Shown here: positions 35,258 to 43,073 of the stretch, piece by piece
Position numbering within the stretch: position 1 is the first letter of the stretch
How the letters are laid out: each line of letters opens with the position of its first letter
Origin: Rhodococcus sovatensis
Lineage (GTDB): Bacteria; Actinomycetota; Actinomycetes; Mycobacteriales; Mycobacteriaceae
Reading direction: 5' to 3'
Length of the DNA stretch: 64,000 nucleotides
Assembly: GCF_037327425.1 (NCBI RefSeq)
Contig: NZ_CP147846.1
Span: forward strand, 1,860,001 to 1,924,000
Translations under genes and position numbers: made by a program
The notes under the pieces: model-generated
Told to the model about the DNA's origin: nothing
The model's input: only the letters and a program-made list of their open reading frames with translations
Databases searched by the model: none

Positions 35258-35603
35258 CCGAGCACCTTCCGGTCGACGTCGCTAGGAGAGTAGACGACGG
35301 CGCCGACATGCACGGTTCGTGCCGGGGCGCACTCGCGTAGTGTGCCGGCCTGCACCGAATGTCTCATTCGGTCTCTTGGGTTGCCGACAGCGCACGTTGC
35401 AGCCGGGGCTCAGGTTGCAACGTGCGCTGTCGCTGGAAGGTGCGCGCGGTGCGCCGTACCGGAGCGAATGTCTCATTCGGTCCCAACTGGCCAAAGCCTC
35501 CAGCGCAAACACGTCAGGTGGTCTTCCGTCCGATTCGCTGATGCGGTCCGCGGCCGATAGTAGGGTGACAAGTCGATGTGACGGCGCGAGGTCAGGAGAG
35601 TCG
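35258..35603. repeat. Palindrome-rich intergenic region with repeated element
   Basis: No gene is supported in this 346-base stretch. It holds two copies of CGAATGTCTCATTCGGTC (35356-35373 and 35465-35482); each is itself a hairpin (ACCGAAT-GTCTC-ATTCGGT in the first). Between them lies a perfect 16-bp inverted repeat (35386-35401 and 35416-35431) with a 14-base loop. The order hairpin, long hairpin, hairpin resembles a short interspersed palindromic element or paired terminators. The minus-strand frame 35282-35617 here is basic and low in sense and is rejected. Confidence 0.75.
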
Positions 35604-36011
35604 ATGCCAGATTTCAACGAGCAGGTGATCGCTGAGTTTCGGGCACATCACGGGAAGGTCGGTGGACCTTTCGAGGGAGCTCCGTTGCTGTTGTTGCACA
35701 CCACCGGAGCCAAGTCCGGTGTGCGGCGGACCAGTCCGTTGATGTACCTCCCTGACGACGATCGCTACGTCATTTTCGCCTCCAAGGCGGGGGCGGACAC
35801 GAACCCGGCGTGGTACCACAATCTCAAGGCTGATCCGCGCGCCACCATCGAAGTCGGCGACGACACCATCGACGTCGTCGCAGAGGAGGTCACGGGCGAT
35901 GCCCGAGACGTGCTCTATGCGAAACAGGCGGATTTGTACTCCGGATTCGCGGATTACGAGAAGAAGACGACCAGGGTCATTCCGGTAGTCGTACTGTCCG
36001 CCGCATCGTAG
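35604..36011 (+). CDS. Nitroreductase/deazaflavin (F420)-dependent oxidoreductase family protein (DUF385)
   Basis: Protein of 135 aa (MPDFNEQVIAEFRAHHGKVG), with LLLLHTTGAKSGVRRTSPLM then YVIFASKAGADTNPAWYHNL, the split-beta-barrel DUF385/Ddn-like family that binds F420 or related cofactors and in mycobacteria includes the nitroimidazole-activating enzyme. The ending TRVIPVVVLSAAS is typical. CAGGAG precedes the ATG at 35604. Physiological substrate not known. Confidence 0.9.
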   Translation: MPDFNEQVIAEFRAHHGKVGGPFEGAPLLLLHTTGAKSGVRRTSPLMYLPDDDRYVIFASKAGADTNPAWYHNLKADPRATIEVGDDTIDVVAEEVTGDARDVLYAKQADLYSGFADYEKKTTRVIPVVVLSAAS

Positions 36012-36039
36012 ATCGATCGCCCCCTTTACGCTCGTCCGT

Positions 36040-36660
36040 ATGACCGATGATCGGGACAGCCGCCTCGAACGGGCCGCGATCAGTGCAGCCTTCACCGACT
36101 TCGTCCCGCGCCGCGACGAGCTCGGGGACACTCGCGCTGCCGCGGTGGCAGTGGCGATCGGCGGCTCGGAGTACGCCCGCAGAATGCTGCTCACGAAGCG
36201 CCTGCCTCGCATGCGTGCACACCCGGGTCAGTTTGCCCTTCCGGGCGGCCGTGTCGATCCGGGAGAGACCATCGAACACGCCTGTCTGTGCGAGCTCGAC
36301 GAAGAACTCGGTCTCGTCGCATCGGAGTCGGACATTCTCGGACGACTCGACGACTACCGGACTCGATCCGGCTACACGATCACTCCGTTCATCGTGTGGA
36401 TAGGAGACACCCTGGACACGATGGTGCCGAATGCTGGCGAGGTAGACGTCGTGTACGAGGTCGACGTCACCGAGCTCGACGTCGACGCGAGGTTCGTCTC
36501 GATCGCACAGTCGGACCGGCCTGTCGTGCAATGGCCCTTCCGTGATTCTCTCGTCCATGCTCCGACGGGCGCGATCGTGCACCAGTTCCGTGAAGTCGTT
36601 CTGCATCGGCGCCACACACGTGTGGCAGACTTCGAACAGCCGGTGTTCGCATGGAGATGA
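36040..36660 (+). CDS. NUDIX hydrolase
   Basis: Protein of 206 aa. The Nudix box begins GGRVDPGETIEHACLCELDE and ends ELGL; the canonical Gx5Ex7REUxEExGU pattern is met except that Arg before the first catalytic Glu is Cys. KRLPRMRAHPGQFALPGGRV resembles coenzyme A pyrophosphatase-type NUDIX proteins (the UPF0035 element), so a CoA or acyl-CoA diphosphate substrate is the best guess. ATG at 36040, 28 bases after the DUF385 gene, so probably cotranscribed. Confidence 0.85.
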   Translation: MTDDRDSRLERAAISAAFTDFVPRRDELGDTRAAAVAVAIGGSEYARRMLLTKRLPRMRAHPGQFALPGGRVDPGETIEHACLCELDEELGLVASESDILGRLDDYRTRSGYTITPFIVWIGDTLDTMVPNAGEVDVVYEVDVTELDVDARFVSIAQSDRPVVQWPFRDSLVHAPTGAIVHQFREVVLHRRHTRVADFEQPVFAWR

Positions 36661-36747
36661 CGACGTGGAGATGATCACGCGACGGCGCCGCAACGACACC
36701 GCAGCTCGGCCGGCGACGCTGCTCAGTAGGGGATCGAGGCGGACGCT

Positions 36748-37368
36748 GTGAGCTCATCCGCCGCCGACGACCGCGCCCTCAGCGACCGGGTACTCACCAT
36801 CCCCAACGTGCTCAGTGCCGTTCGACTGCTCCTGATCCCACTGTTTCTCTATCTGCTTCTCGGTCCTCGAGCCGATGGACTCGCACTGGCGGTGCTTCTG
36901 GCGAGCGGAGCGACCGATTGGCTCGACGGAAAGCTCGCCCGCGTTCTCGACCAGTCGTCTCGACTCGGCGCCGTGCTCGATCCGTTGGTGGACCGGTTGT
37001 CGGTTGTGTCCACACTGGCAGCGTTCGTGATCAGGGGGATCATTCCCTGGTGGGTGGCACTCATTCTCGTCGGTCGTGACCTTGTGCTGGCTGCAACGAT
37101 GCTTATCTATCGGCGTCGTGGGTTGCCACCGCCGCAAGTGATCTACCTGGGCAAAGCAGCAACGTTCGTCATCATGGTTGCGCTCCCGGTGCTTCTAGCG
37201 TCCACCGGTGAGTCCGCTGTAGCCGACGTGTTCTCGCCCATCGGTTACGCGCTGTTGGTGTGGGGAACGGTCTTGTATGTGTGGACGGGCATTCTGTATT
37301 CGTACAAGGCATTGCTCGTAGCGCGGCGAGTCCCGCCGCGACAGACCGAAGCCTCACGTGATGGCTGA
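36748..37368 (+). CDS. CDP-alcohol phosphatidyltransferase (PgsA-like)
   Basis: Protein of 206 aa with about five membrane helices. The catalytic motif is DWLDGKLARVLDQSSRLGAV followed by LDPLVDR, i.e. D-G-x2-A-R-x8-G-x3-D-x3-D, intact. It transfers a phosphatidyl group from CDP-diacylglycerol to an alcohol (glycerol-3-phosphate or phosphatidylglycerol). By synteny it corresponds to Rv1822 (pgsA2) of M. tuberculosis. GTG start at 36748. Its end overlaps the DUF881 gene, the first of a membrane-protein operon. Confidence 0.9.
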   Translation: MSSSAADDRALSDRVLTIPNVLSAVRLLLIPLFLYLLLGPRADGLALAVLLASGATDWLDGKLARVLDQSSRLGAVLDPLVDRLSVVSTLAAFVIRGIIPWWVALILVGRDLVLAATMLIYRRRGLPPPQVIYLGKAATFVIMVALPVLLASTGESAVADVFSPIGYALLVWGTVLYVWTGILYSYKALLVARRVPPRQTEASRDG

Positions 37369-38197
37369 TCCGGTCATTCGAAACCCCGTTCCGTCGCTGC
37401 TTCGTTCACTGATGACCGACCACCTCGATCCCGGCTACGCGGCGGCGTCGGCGACACGCTCGAAACCCCCGGGCCGTTTCGACACGGTGGTTCTGATTCT
37501 CGGCGTCGTACTGGTCGGTTGTGTCTTCGGTGTCGCGTTGGCTCAGGCTGCGGGCTTCTCGGACCAGAGCGGCAGCGACACCCTGATGCGAGTCCGTGAT
37601 GCCGACAGCCGGGCTGCGTCGTTGGAATCCGATCGAAACTCGCTTCGCGACGAAGTGCAGGCTGCTCGTGCAGCTGCTTTGCAAGACGATTCCGGTGGTG
37701 CTTCCGTCTTGTCGTCACTCGAGCAACTCGAAGCTGCAGCAGGCGCCGAGCGTGGTGCGGGCCCTGGCATCGTGGTGACGATTTCCGAACCCCCGACGCC
37801 GTCCGATCTGTCCGACGTGTCGAAGAACGCCCGCAGATCCTCCGAAGCGGCTGTTCTGGACCGCGACCTGCAGTCCGTCGTCAATTCGTTGTGGGTCTGC
37901 GGAGCAGAAGCAGTGTCGGTCAACGATGTTCGGATCGGGCCAGGGGTCACGATCCGACAGGCCGGCGGAGCGATGTTGGTCGACAACCGTCCGGTCTTCT
38001 CGCCCTACACGATCTCGGCTATCGGTCCATTGAACCGGATGCAGGCCCAGTTCTCCGTCAGCGATGCCTATCTGCGAATGTCGGGGCTGGAGCAGTTGTA
38101 CGACATCGGCTTCGACGTGTCTGCCGCGGAGGCGCTCGAGGTGCCGGCTTCGTCGGTGCGCACAGTTCGATCAGCGACGCAGGTAGGTGAACCGTGA
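37361..38197 (+). CDS. DUF881 family protein (Rv1823-like)
   Basis: Protein of 278 aa: a cytoplasmic tail, one membrane segment (TVVLILGVVLVGCVFGVALA, about residues 45-65), a coiled-coil (RDADSRAASLESDRNSLRDE then VQAARAAAL), then the DUF881 globular domain (GPGIVVTISEPP; VCGAEAVSVNDVRIGPGVTI). DUF881 proteins lie beside division or cell-wall genes in actinobacteria, and their function is unknown. It overlaps pgsA at the start and the next gene by GTGA. An in-frame GTG at 37358 is an alternative start. Confidence 0.9.
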   Translation: MADPVIRNPVPSLLRSLMTDHLDPGYAAASATRSKPPGRFDTVVLILGVVLVGCVFGVALAQAAGFSDQSGSDTLMRVRDADSRAASLESDRNSLRDEVQAARAAALQDDSGGASVLSSLEQLEAAAGAERGAGPGIVVTISEPPTPSDLSDVSKNARRSSEAAVLDRDLQSVVNSLWVCGAEAVSVNDVRIGPGVTIRQAGGAMLVDNRPVFSPYTISAIGPLNRMQAQFSVSDAYLRMSGLEQLYDIGFDVSAAEALEVPASSVRTVRSATQVGEP

Positions 38198-38607
38198 CAG
38201 AGAATCAACACGAAGTGCGGCCCGAGGGGCACCCACCCGCGACATCGCCTTCTCGCCGCGGACGTGGACTCGTACTCCTCGCGGTCATAGCACTGGGCGT
38301 GGGAATCGCATTGGGTACCGTGTCCGGTCCGCAGGTACCTGTCGGCGTTGCGCCGTACCTCCCCATCGCCGTCGTCGCCGCGCTCGACGCGGTCTTCGGC
38401 GGTGCACGCGCCTATCTCGACGGAATCTTCGACGCGAAGGTCTTCGTGGTCTCCTTCGTGTTCAATGTGCTCGTCGCAGCATTCATCGTGTGGCTCGGTG
38501 ATCAACTCGGTGTAGGGACCCAGCTCTCTACGGCAATCGTGGTGGTCCTCGGAATTCGGATCTTCGGCAATGCGGCGGCACTGCGGCGTCGGCTCCTCGG
38601 TGCGTGA
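38194..38607 (+). CDS. DUF1290 small basic membrane protein (Rv1824-like)
   Basis: Protein of 137 aa. A hydrophilic tail of about 25 residues precedes three or four membrane helices (GLVLLAVIALGVGIALGTVS; VFVVSFVFNVLVAAFIVWLG) and a basic C-terminus (RRRLLGA). The DUF1290 signature YLPIAVVAALDAVFGGARAY is clear. The family occurs between two DUF881 genes in Gram-positive bacteria. GTG start at 38194 overlaps the preceding stop. Function unknown. Confidence 0.9.
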   Translation: MTENQHEVRPEGHPPATSPSRRGRGLVLLAVIALGVGIALGTVSGPQVPVGVAPYLPIAVVAALDAVFGGARAYLDGIFDAKVFVVSFVFNVLVAAFIVWLGDQLGVGTQLSTAIVVVLGIRIFGNAAALRRRLLGA

Positions 38608-38613
38608 ATCGAG

Positions 38614-39345
38614 ATGACCACCGAAGGCAAGCATCACATTCGCCGTAGTCGATCGAAATCGACCGTCTTCGGGGCTCTCACAGTTCTTCTGATGGTGTTG
38701 TTGGGCTTCGTGCTCGTCGTACAGGTTCGGGAGAACACGAGCGGCGATGCTCTCGACACGGCGAGACCGGCCGATCTGCTCGTGGTCCTGGACAACGTCG
38801 GGCGTCGTGAGGCCGCGTTGCGTGCCGAGATCTCGGAGTTGGAAGACACCCTGGCAGCGCTCGAACAATCCGACGGCGGTTCTGGAGCTGCTTTGGCGGA
38901 AGCACGTGAGCGACTCGCATCGCTCGCCGTTCAGGTCGGTACCGTACCGGCGACAGGGCCTGGAGTGATCGTCACGGTGAGGGATCCCCGCGCCGGCGTC
39001 GGATCGGAGGTCCTGCTCGATGCCTTGCAAGAACTGAGGGCAGCCGGCGCCGAGGCAATCGAGATAGCGGGTGTCGGTGCAGATCCGGTACGGATCGGTG
39101 TGGAGTCGTGGATTGCAGGCAACGCCGGGGCAGTGATCATCGACGGGCGCGAGATGTCGGAGCCGTTCGTCTACACCGCCATCGGCGACCCGGCTACTCT
39201 GGCAGCTGCGCTGGATATTCCAGGCGGCGTGGTCGACACTGTCTCGCGGTTCGGCGGACAGTGCGAGGTGTCGCAATCACCCCAGGTCGAAGTGTCCGCC
39301 TTGCGAGAAGCACGCTCGCGTCAATACTCTCAGCCCGGAAACTAG
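38614..39345 (+). CDS. DUF881 family protein (Rv1825-like)
   Basis: Protein of 243 aa, paralogous to the DUF881 protein two genes upstream. One membrane segment (FGALTVLLMVLLGFVLVVQV, about residues 17-37), a coiled-coil (REAALRAEISELEDTLAALE), then GPGVIVTVRDPRAGVGSEVL and AGAEAIEIAGVGADPVRIGV. The pair probably forms an extracytoplasmic complex around the DUF1290 protein; that is inference from conserved order. ATG at 38614, six bases after the previous stop. Confidence 0.9.
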   Translation: MTTEGKHHIRRSRSKSTVFGALTVLLMVLLGFVLVVQVRENTSGDALDTARPADLLVVLDNVGRREAALRAEISELEDTLAALEQSDGGSGAALAEARERLASLAVQVGTVPATGPGVIVTVRDPRAGVGSEVLLDALQELRAAGAEAIEIAGVGADPVRIGVESWIAGNAGAVIIDGREMSEPFVYTAIGDPATLAAALDIPGGVVDTVSRFGGQCEVSQSPQVEVSALREARSRQYSQPGN

Positions 39346-39391
39346 CTCTGCCTCGAACGGACGAGCTGCCACTTGTGAAAGGACAGCCGAA

Positions 39392-39796
39392 TTGAGCGAC
39401 ACCGAGCCATCGGACGACTTGCTGTACACGCCCGAGCATGAATGGGTACAGCGACTGGGACCGACAACGGTCCGGATAGGCATCACCGACTACGCACAGG
39501 AGCAGCTCGGTGACGTCGTATTCGTCCAGCTCCCCGCAGTGGGTGACGAGGTGAACGCCGGCGCTTCGCTGGGAGAAGTCGAATCGACCAAGAGCGTGTC
39601 CGACGTGTTTTCACCCTTGACAGCGAAAGTGATTGCCGTCAATACAGATCTGGACGTCGCGCCGGAGAAGGTGAACTCGGGACCGTACACGGACGGATGG
39701 CTGGTGGAGCTGGAAGTCGCGTCTGGGGAGTCTCTGGACGCGTCGATGGCACAGATGCTCGACGCCGACGGATATGCTGGAATTACGGCCACGTAA
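39392..39796 (+). CDS. gcvH: Glycine cleavage system H protein
   Basis: Protein of 134 aa, full length. The lipoylated lysine sits in GEVESTKSVSDVFSP; the family opening LLYTPEHEWVQRLGPTTVRI is clear. It shuttles the aminomethyl group between P, T and L proteins of the glycine cleavage complex. TTG start at 39392 with AAAGGA eight bases upstream. It has no own riboswitch, in contrast to gcvP 3.3 kb downstream. Confidence 0.97.
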   Translation: MSDTEPSDDLLYTPEHEWVQRLGPTTVRIGITDYAQEQLGDVVFVQLPAVGDEVNAGASLGEVESTKSVSDVFSPLTAKVIAVNTDLDVAPEKVNSGPYTDGWLVELEVASGESLDASMAQMLDADGYAGITAT

Positions 39797-39990
39797 CTTC
39801 GCTGACGGGCCGGGGGGAAGCGTCTACACGTGGGTCCGTGCGCAAGGTACGGTCAATGTTGCGACAGTCGCCGAGGCCGAACAGGTGGGCGACGTGGCGC
39901 AGGTCCGGAAAAACTGAAGAACGTGCAAGTTAGCTACTGCGTAACTCGGGTGGTACCAAGCCCGGGCGATCGGACTGAGAAGGAGAAACG

Positions 39991-40488
39991 GTGAGCGAGA
40001 ACGACAACGACGGCATCTACGGAGAGTCGCCGGCGGAGACCACTTCGGTGTTCCGTGCGGACTTCCTCCAGGAGCTGGACAACTCGGCGACGAGTCAGTC
40101 CACCGAGGCTCCGGTGTCGGGCGTGGAAGGCTTGCCGGTCGGATCGGCACTTCTCGTGGTGAAGAGGGGACCCAATGCCGGATCTCGGTTCCTTCTCGAC
40201 CAGCCGACCACTTCGGCTGGACGTCACCCCGACAGTGACATCTTTCTCGACGACGTGACCGTGAGCCGTCGGCATGCAGAGTTCCGCCAGGACGAGGACG
40301 AGTTCCAGGTCGTCGACGTCGGCAGCCTCAACGGCACGTATGTCAATCGTGAGCCTGTCGATTCGGCAGTCCTCGCCAACGGCGACGAGGTGCAGATCGG
40401 AAAGTTCCGCCTCGTGTTCCTCACTGGCCCACGCGGTGGCGCCGGTTCGCAGGTCGGCGAATCGTCTGCGGGTGCAGGAAGCCAGTGA
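39991..40488 (+). CDS. garA: FHA-domain regulator GarA/OdhI
   Basis: Protein of 165 aa. The N-terminal ETTSVFRADFLQEL carries the TT pair phosphorylated by PknB/PknG in this family; the FHA domain (about 55-145) has TSAGRHPDSDIFLDD, VSRRHAEFR and VGSLNGTYVN. Unphosphorylated GarA inhibits 2-oxoglutarate dehydrogenase and NAD-glutamate dehydrogenase and activates glutamate synthase (established for mycobacteria and corynebacteria). The C-terminal tail is Gly/Ser-rich and longer than in M. tuberculosis. GTG at 39991 after GAGAAGGAG. The 194-base upstream gap includes AGTTA-9-TAACT at 39929-39947. Confidence 0.96.
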   Translation: MSENDNDGIYGESPAETTSVFRADFLQELDNSATSQSTEAPVSGVEGLPVGSALLVVKRGPNAGSRFLLDQPTTSAGRHPDSDIFLDDVTVSRRHAEFRQDEDEFQVVDVGSLNGTYVNREPVDSAVLANGDEVQIGKFRLVFLTGPRGGAGSQVGESSAGAGSQ

Positions 40489-41222
40489 CCGCCGTCGGGC
40501 AGCAGTCTCCCGGGGGGATGTCGATAGGCTCCGTCCTGGATCGGCTCAGACCCGACTTTCCTGATGTGACCATCTCGAAGATCAGATTTCTCGAAGCCGA
40601 GGGACTGATCTCGCCCGAAAGGACTCCGTCGGGGTATCGACGCTTTTCGGTCGCGGATTGCGAGCGACTGAGGTTCGTCCTGACCGCGCAGCGAGATCAG
40701 TACCTTCCGCTCAAGGTGATCAAAGAACAGCTCGAGGCCATCGACAGCGGAGTGGCGCGTGTCGAAAGCGCCGATCCGTCACCTCGCAGGCCTCGGACAC
40801 TGTCTGTGGCGCCGGGGGAGGTGTCACCCGAGGAGTTCCTGGCGGACCGTGAAGTTCGGATCAGTAAGTCCGACCTCATGGAACGGGCAGGCATCGACGA
40901 CACCTTCATGACCGAACTTCTTCGCGCCGGGCTAATTGTTCCGGGCCAGGCGGGCTTCTACGACGAAGGGTCAGTGGTACTGGCGCGGACCGCGTATGCC
41001 ATGTCCCAGTTCGGACTCGAGGTACGGCACCTACGTGCGTTCAAGCTGGCCGCGGACCGCGAGGCCGGGCTGGTCGCGCAGATCGCGGGTCCGGTCGCAA
41101 AGGGCCGGGACGCAGGCGCTCGTGACCGAGCCGAGGAGATGATCCGCGAACTGGCGGCGCTGTCTCTGACCTTGCACACCTGTCTCGTCAAAGCTGCAGT
41201 CCGCGGCGCGCTGGACCGGTGA
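40485..41222 (+). CDS. ftsR: MerR-family regulator FtsR
   Basis: Protein of 245 aa. MerR HTH: SIGSVLDRLRPDFPDVTISK then IRFLEAEGLISPERTPSGYR and RLRFVLTAQRDQYLPLKVIK. The C-terminal half is the extra domain of the Rv1828/Cg1631 group; Cg1631 (FtsR) activates ftsZ transcription in Corynebacterium (from memory). The GTG at 40485 overlaps the garA stop, the same arrangement as odhI-ftsR. Confidence 0.92.
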   Translation: MTAVGQQSPGGMSIGSVLDRLRPDFPDVTISKIRFLEAEGLISPERTPSGYRRFSVADCERLRFVLTAQRDQYLPLKVIKEQLEAIDSGVARVESADPSPRRPRTLSVAPGEVSPEEFLADREVRISKSDLMERAGIDDTFMTELLRAGLIVPGQAGFYDEGSVVLARTAYAMSQFGLEVRHLRAFKLAADREAGLVAQIAGPVAKGRDAGARDRAEEMIRELAALSLTLHTCLVKAAVRGALDR

Positions 41223-41352
41223 CTCCACCGCCCGAAAGCCGGTGACCCAAAATCGGTGACTCCGTGTGGTCGCCGATTCCAATAGAATCGGCTGCAGTCG
41301 AGTCGTTTCGGACCTGCGGCCCGATCTTCAACGCATGTGGGAGGCAGTCACC

Positions 41353-41826
41353 GTGAGTGAAATGCGCGTAGTCGGCATTCGTGTCGAGCAGCCACAGAAT
41401 CAACCAGTGTTGCTGCTTCGCGAGTCGGACGGTGAGCGTTACCTGCCGATCTGGATCGGCCAGACGGAGGCGGCGGCTATCGCCCTCGAACAGCAAGGCG
41501 TCCAACCCGCGCGACCTCTGACTCACGATCTGATCAAAGAACTGATCAGCGCGCTCGGTCATCGGCTCAAAGAAGTCCGGATCGTCGATCTGCAGGAGGG
41601 CACCTTCTACGCAGACTTGGTGTTCGACAAGGACATCAGAGTTTCTGCTCGTCCGTCGGATTCGATAGCGATCGCGTTGCGCGCGGGAGTGCCGATCATT
41701 GCGGAAGAGCCGGTCTTGGCCGAGGCAGGACTTTTGATGCCGGACGAGCGAGAGGACGAGGTCGAGAAGTTCAAGGAGTTTCTCGAGTCGGTGTCGCCGG
41801 ACGATTTCAAGGCCACGGACGGCTGA
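41353..41826 (+). CDS. Bifunctional nuclease family protein (DUF151)
   Basis: Protein of 157 aa, starting MSEMRVVGIRVEQPQNQPVL, almost the exact family consensus of Rv1829-type proteins, with YLPIWIGQTEAAAIALEQQG, FYADLVFDKDIRVSARPSDS and an acidic tail. Related plant proteins have RNase/DNase activity; bacterial role is not settled. The GTG at 41353 is chosen (GGGAGG nine bases upstream); the frame is open further back. Lies between two MerR genes as in other mycolate actinobacteria. Confidence 0.92.
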   Translation: MSEMRVVGIRVEQPQNQPVLLLRESDGERYLPIWIGQTEAAAIALEQQGVQPARPLTHDLIKELISALGHRLKEVRIVDLQEGTFYADLVFDKDIRVSARPSDSIAIALRAGVPIIAEEPVLAEAGLLMPDEREDEVEKFKEFLESVSPDDFKATDG

Positions 41827-41855
41827 AACCCTCGACTTGATAACGGAAGAGTCTC

Positions 41856-41872
41856 AACCTCAACTTTAGGTT
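41856..41872. promoter_or_regulatory. Candidate MerR operator upstream of second MerR gene
   Basis: AACCT-7-AGGTT, an inverted repeat with a partial third half-site (CAGGTTT) following. Spacing and composition resemble MerR-family operators that sit between -35 and -10. The 270-base gap 41827-42096 has no gene. Which MerR binds is not shown. Confidence 0.4.
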
Positions 41873-42096
41873 CAGGTTTACGGCGCGTTGCGTTGATTTC
41901 GAATCGAACGACCCATAGCGTTCCGGTTGTGAAGCACGCCTTCGGTGATCGTATGTCGCCGAACCGCAGCGGGGCGTAGTCTTTCCCTGGTACGCGGAGT
42001 GGAACTTCACGCGGCAGTACGTCGGGATCCGTCTCGACGGGACCGAGGTCACTCGTTCCGAACGCAGTGTCGAGACATCCGAAGAGGGAGCAGTCA

Positions 42097-42780
42097 GTGG
42101 GAGATCAGCCGCAGGAGCGCCACCAGAGTTCAGCGACAGCTGCACCGGAGGCGAGTCTCACGGTCGGAGTTGAGACTCCGACCGATGAGGCCGCGGTCAG
42201 CGCCTCGGACTCGAGCGCCGTTGCGACTCCGGTCGGAGATTTCCAGCCGGGGTTGTTCCCCGACGACTCCATTCCTGACGAACTGGTCGGGTACCGCGTT
42301 CCCAGTGCGTGCCAGATCGCAGGCATCACCTATCGCCAGCTCGACTACTGGGCTCGCACCGGGCTGGTGGTCCCGTCCATTCGCGGGGCAGCGGGTTCGG
42401 GTAGCCAGCGCCTGTACTCCTTCAAGGACATGCTCGTCCTGAAGATCGTCAAACGATTGCTCGACACCGGCATCTCGCTGCAGAACATCCGCGTCGCGGT
42501 CGACCATCTTCGTCAACGAGGTGTGGGCGATCTGGCCAACATCACGTTGTTCTCGGACGGCACGACCGTGTACGAATGCACGTCTGCAGAAGAGGTCGTA
42601 GACCTCCTGCAGGGTGGACAGGGCGTCTTCGGCATTGCTGTCAACGGCGCGATGCGTGAGCTCACAGGACTCATCGCCGACTTCCCCGCGGAGCGGGCCG
42701 ACGGTGGGGAAGCCGAAACCAGCCCCGAGGACGAGTTGGCTTCGCGGCGCAAGAGTCGCGCCAACCGCAAGACCGGCTAA
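42097..42780 (+). CDS. MerR-family regulator (Rv1830/Cg1633-like)
   Basis: Protein of 227 aa. About 70 N-terminal residues are Ser/Ala/Thr-rich and disordered; the HTH is YRVPSACQIAGITYRQLDYW then ARTGLVVPSIRGAAGSGSQR, followed by LYSFKDMLVLKIVKRLLDTG. The C-terminal domain (FSDGTTVYECTSAEEVVDLL) is shared with Rv1830-type regulators. GTG at 42097 after GAAGAGGGAG. Target genes unknown; position before the glycine riboswitch and gcvP is conserved. Confidence 0.9.
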   Translation: MGDQPQERHQSSATAAPEASLTVGVETPTDEAAVSASDSSAVATPVGDFQPGLFPDDSIPDELVGYRVPSACQIAGITYRQLDYWARTGLVVPSIRGAAGSGSQRLYSFKDMLVLKIVKRLLDTGISLQNIRVAVDHLRQRGVGDLANITLFSDGTTVYECTSAEEVVDLLQGGQGVFGIAVNGAMRELTGLIADFPAERADGGEAETSPEDELASRRKSRANRKTG

Positions 42781-42799
42781 GATTCGAGTCAGTCGCGCT

Positions 42800-42985
42800 T
42801 GCGCGGGAGAGTTCCGGGGCCGCCAGTCCCGGACGCCGAAGGAGCAATACCTCCCCGTCAATCTCTCAGGCACACGGACCGTGTGAGCTTCGACGACTCT
42901 GGAAAGTGATGGGATCACCCATCCGCCCAAGGGGAAAGCTCGTGCGGCTGTTTCGGTCGTAGGACGTGAATCTCTCAGGCGCTCG
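42800..42985 (+). promoter_or_regulatory. Tandem glycine riboswitch upstream of gcvP
   Basis: Two aptamer-like units. First (about 42801-42873): GCGGGAGAG, CGCCGAAGGAGCAA, then AATCTCTCAGGC. Second (about 42890-42985): GACTCTGGAAAG, CCGCCCAAGGGGAAAGC, then AATCTCTCAGGC again. The repeated AATCTCTCAGGC (42860 and 42969) and the CGAAGG/CAAGGGG cores are the glycine aptamer signatures. Tandem glycine riboswitches switch on glycine cleavage genes when glycine is high. The last aptamer ends about 90 bases before the gcvP start; no clear terminator is visible, so control may be at translation. Confidence 0.93.
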
Positions 42986-43073
42986 TTTCGGTGAGCATGC
43001 GACAGAGGGGGAGGACGGCCGCACATACGCGCGGTCGTACCACCACCGTCAGCATGAAGCCACTGGAGTGCCC

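Noticed and set aside
35282..35617. Minus-strand frame of 111 codons
   Set aside because: It runs across the palindromic repeats, is very Arg-rich and lacks a ribosome site and family resemblance.
41856..41879. SoxR box
   Set aside because: Half-sites partly resemble the SoxR consensus, but the centre and symmetry do not fit, and no SoxR is encoded here; recorded only as a MerR-type candidate.
42966..43073. Upstream extension of gcvP
   Set aside because: It would start inside the second glycine aptamer (GTG within GTGAATCTCTCAGGC); the family-aligned GTG at 43074 has a ribosome site.
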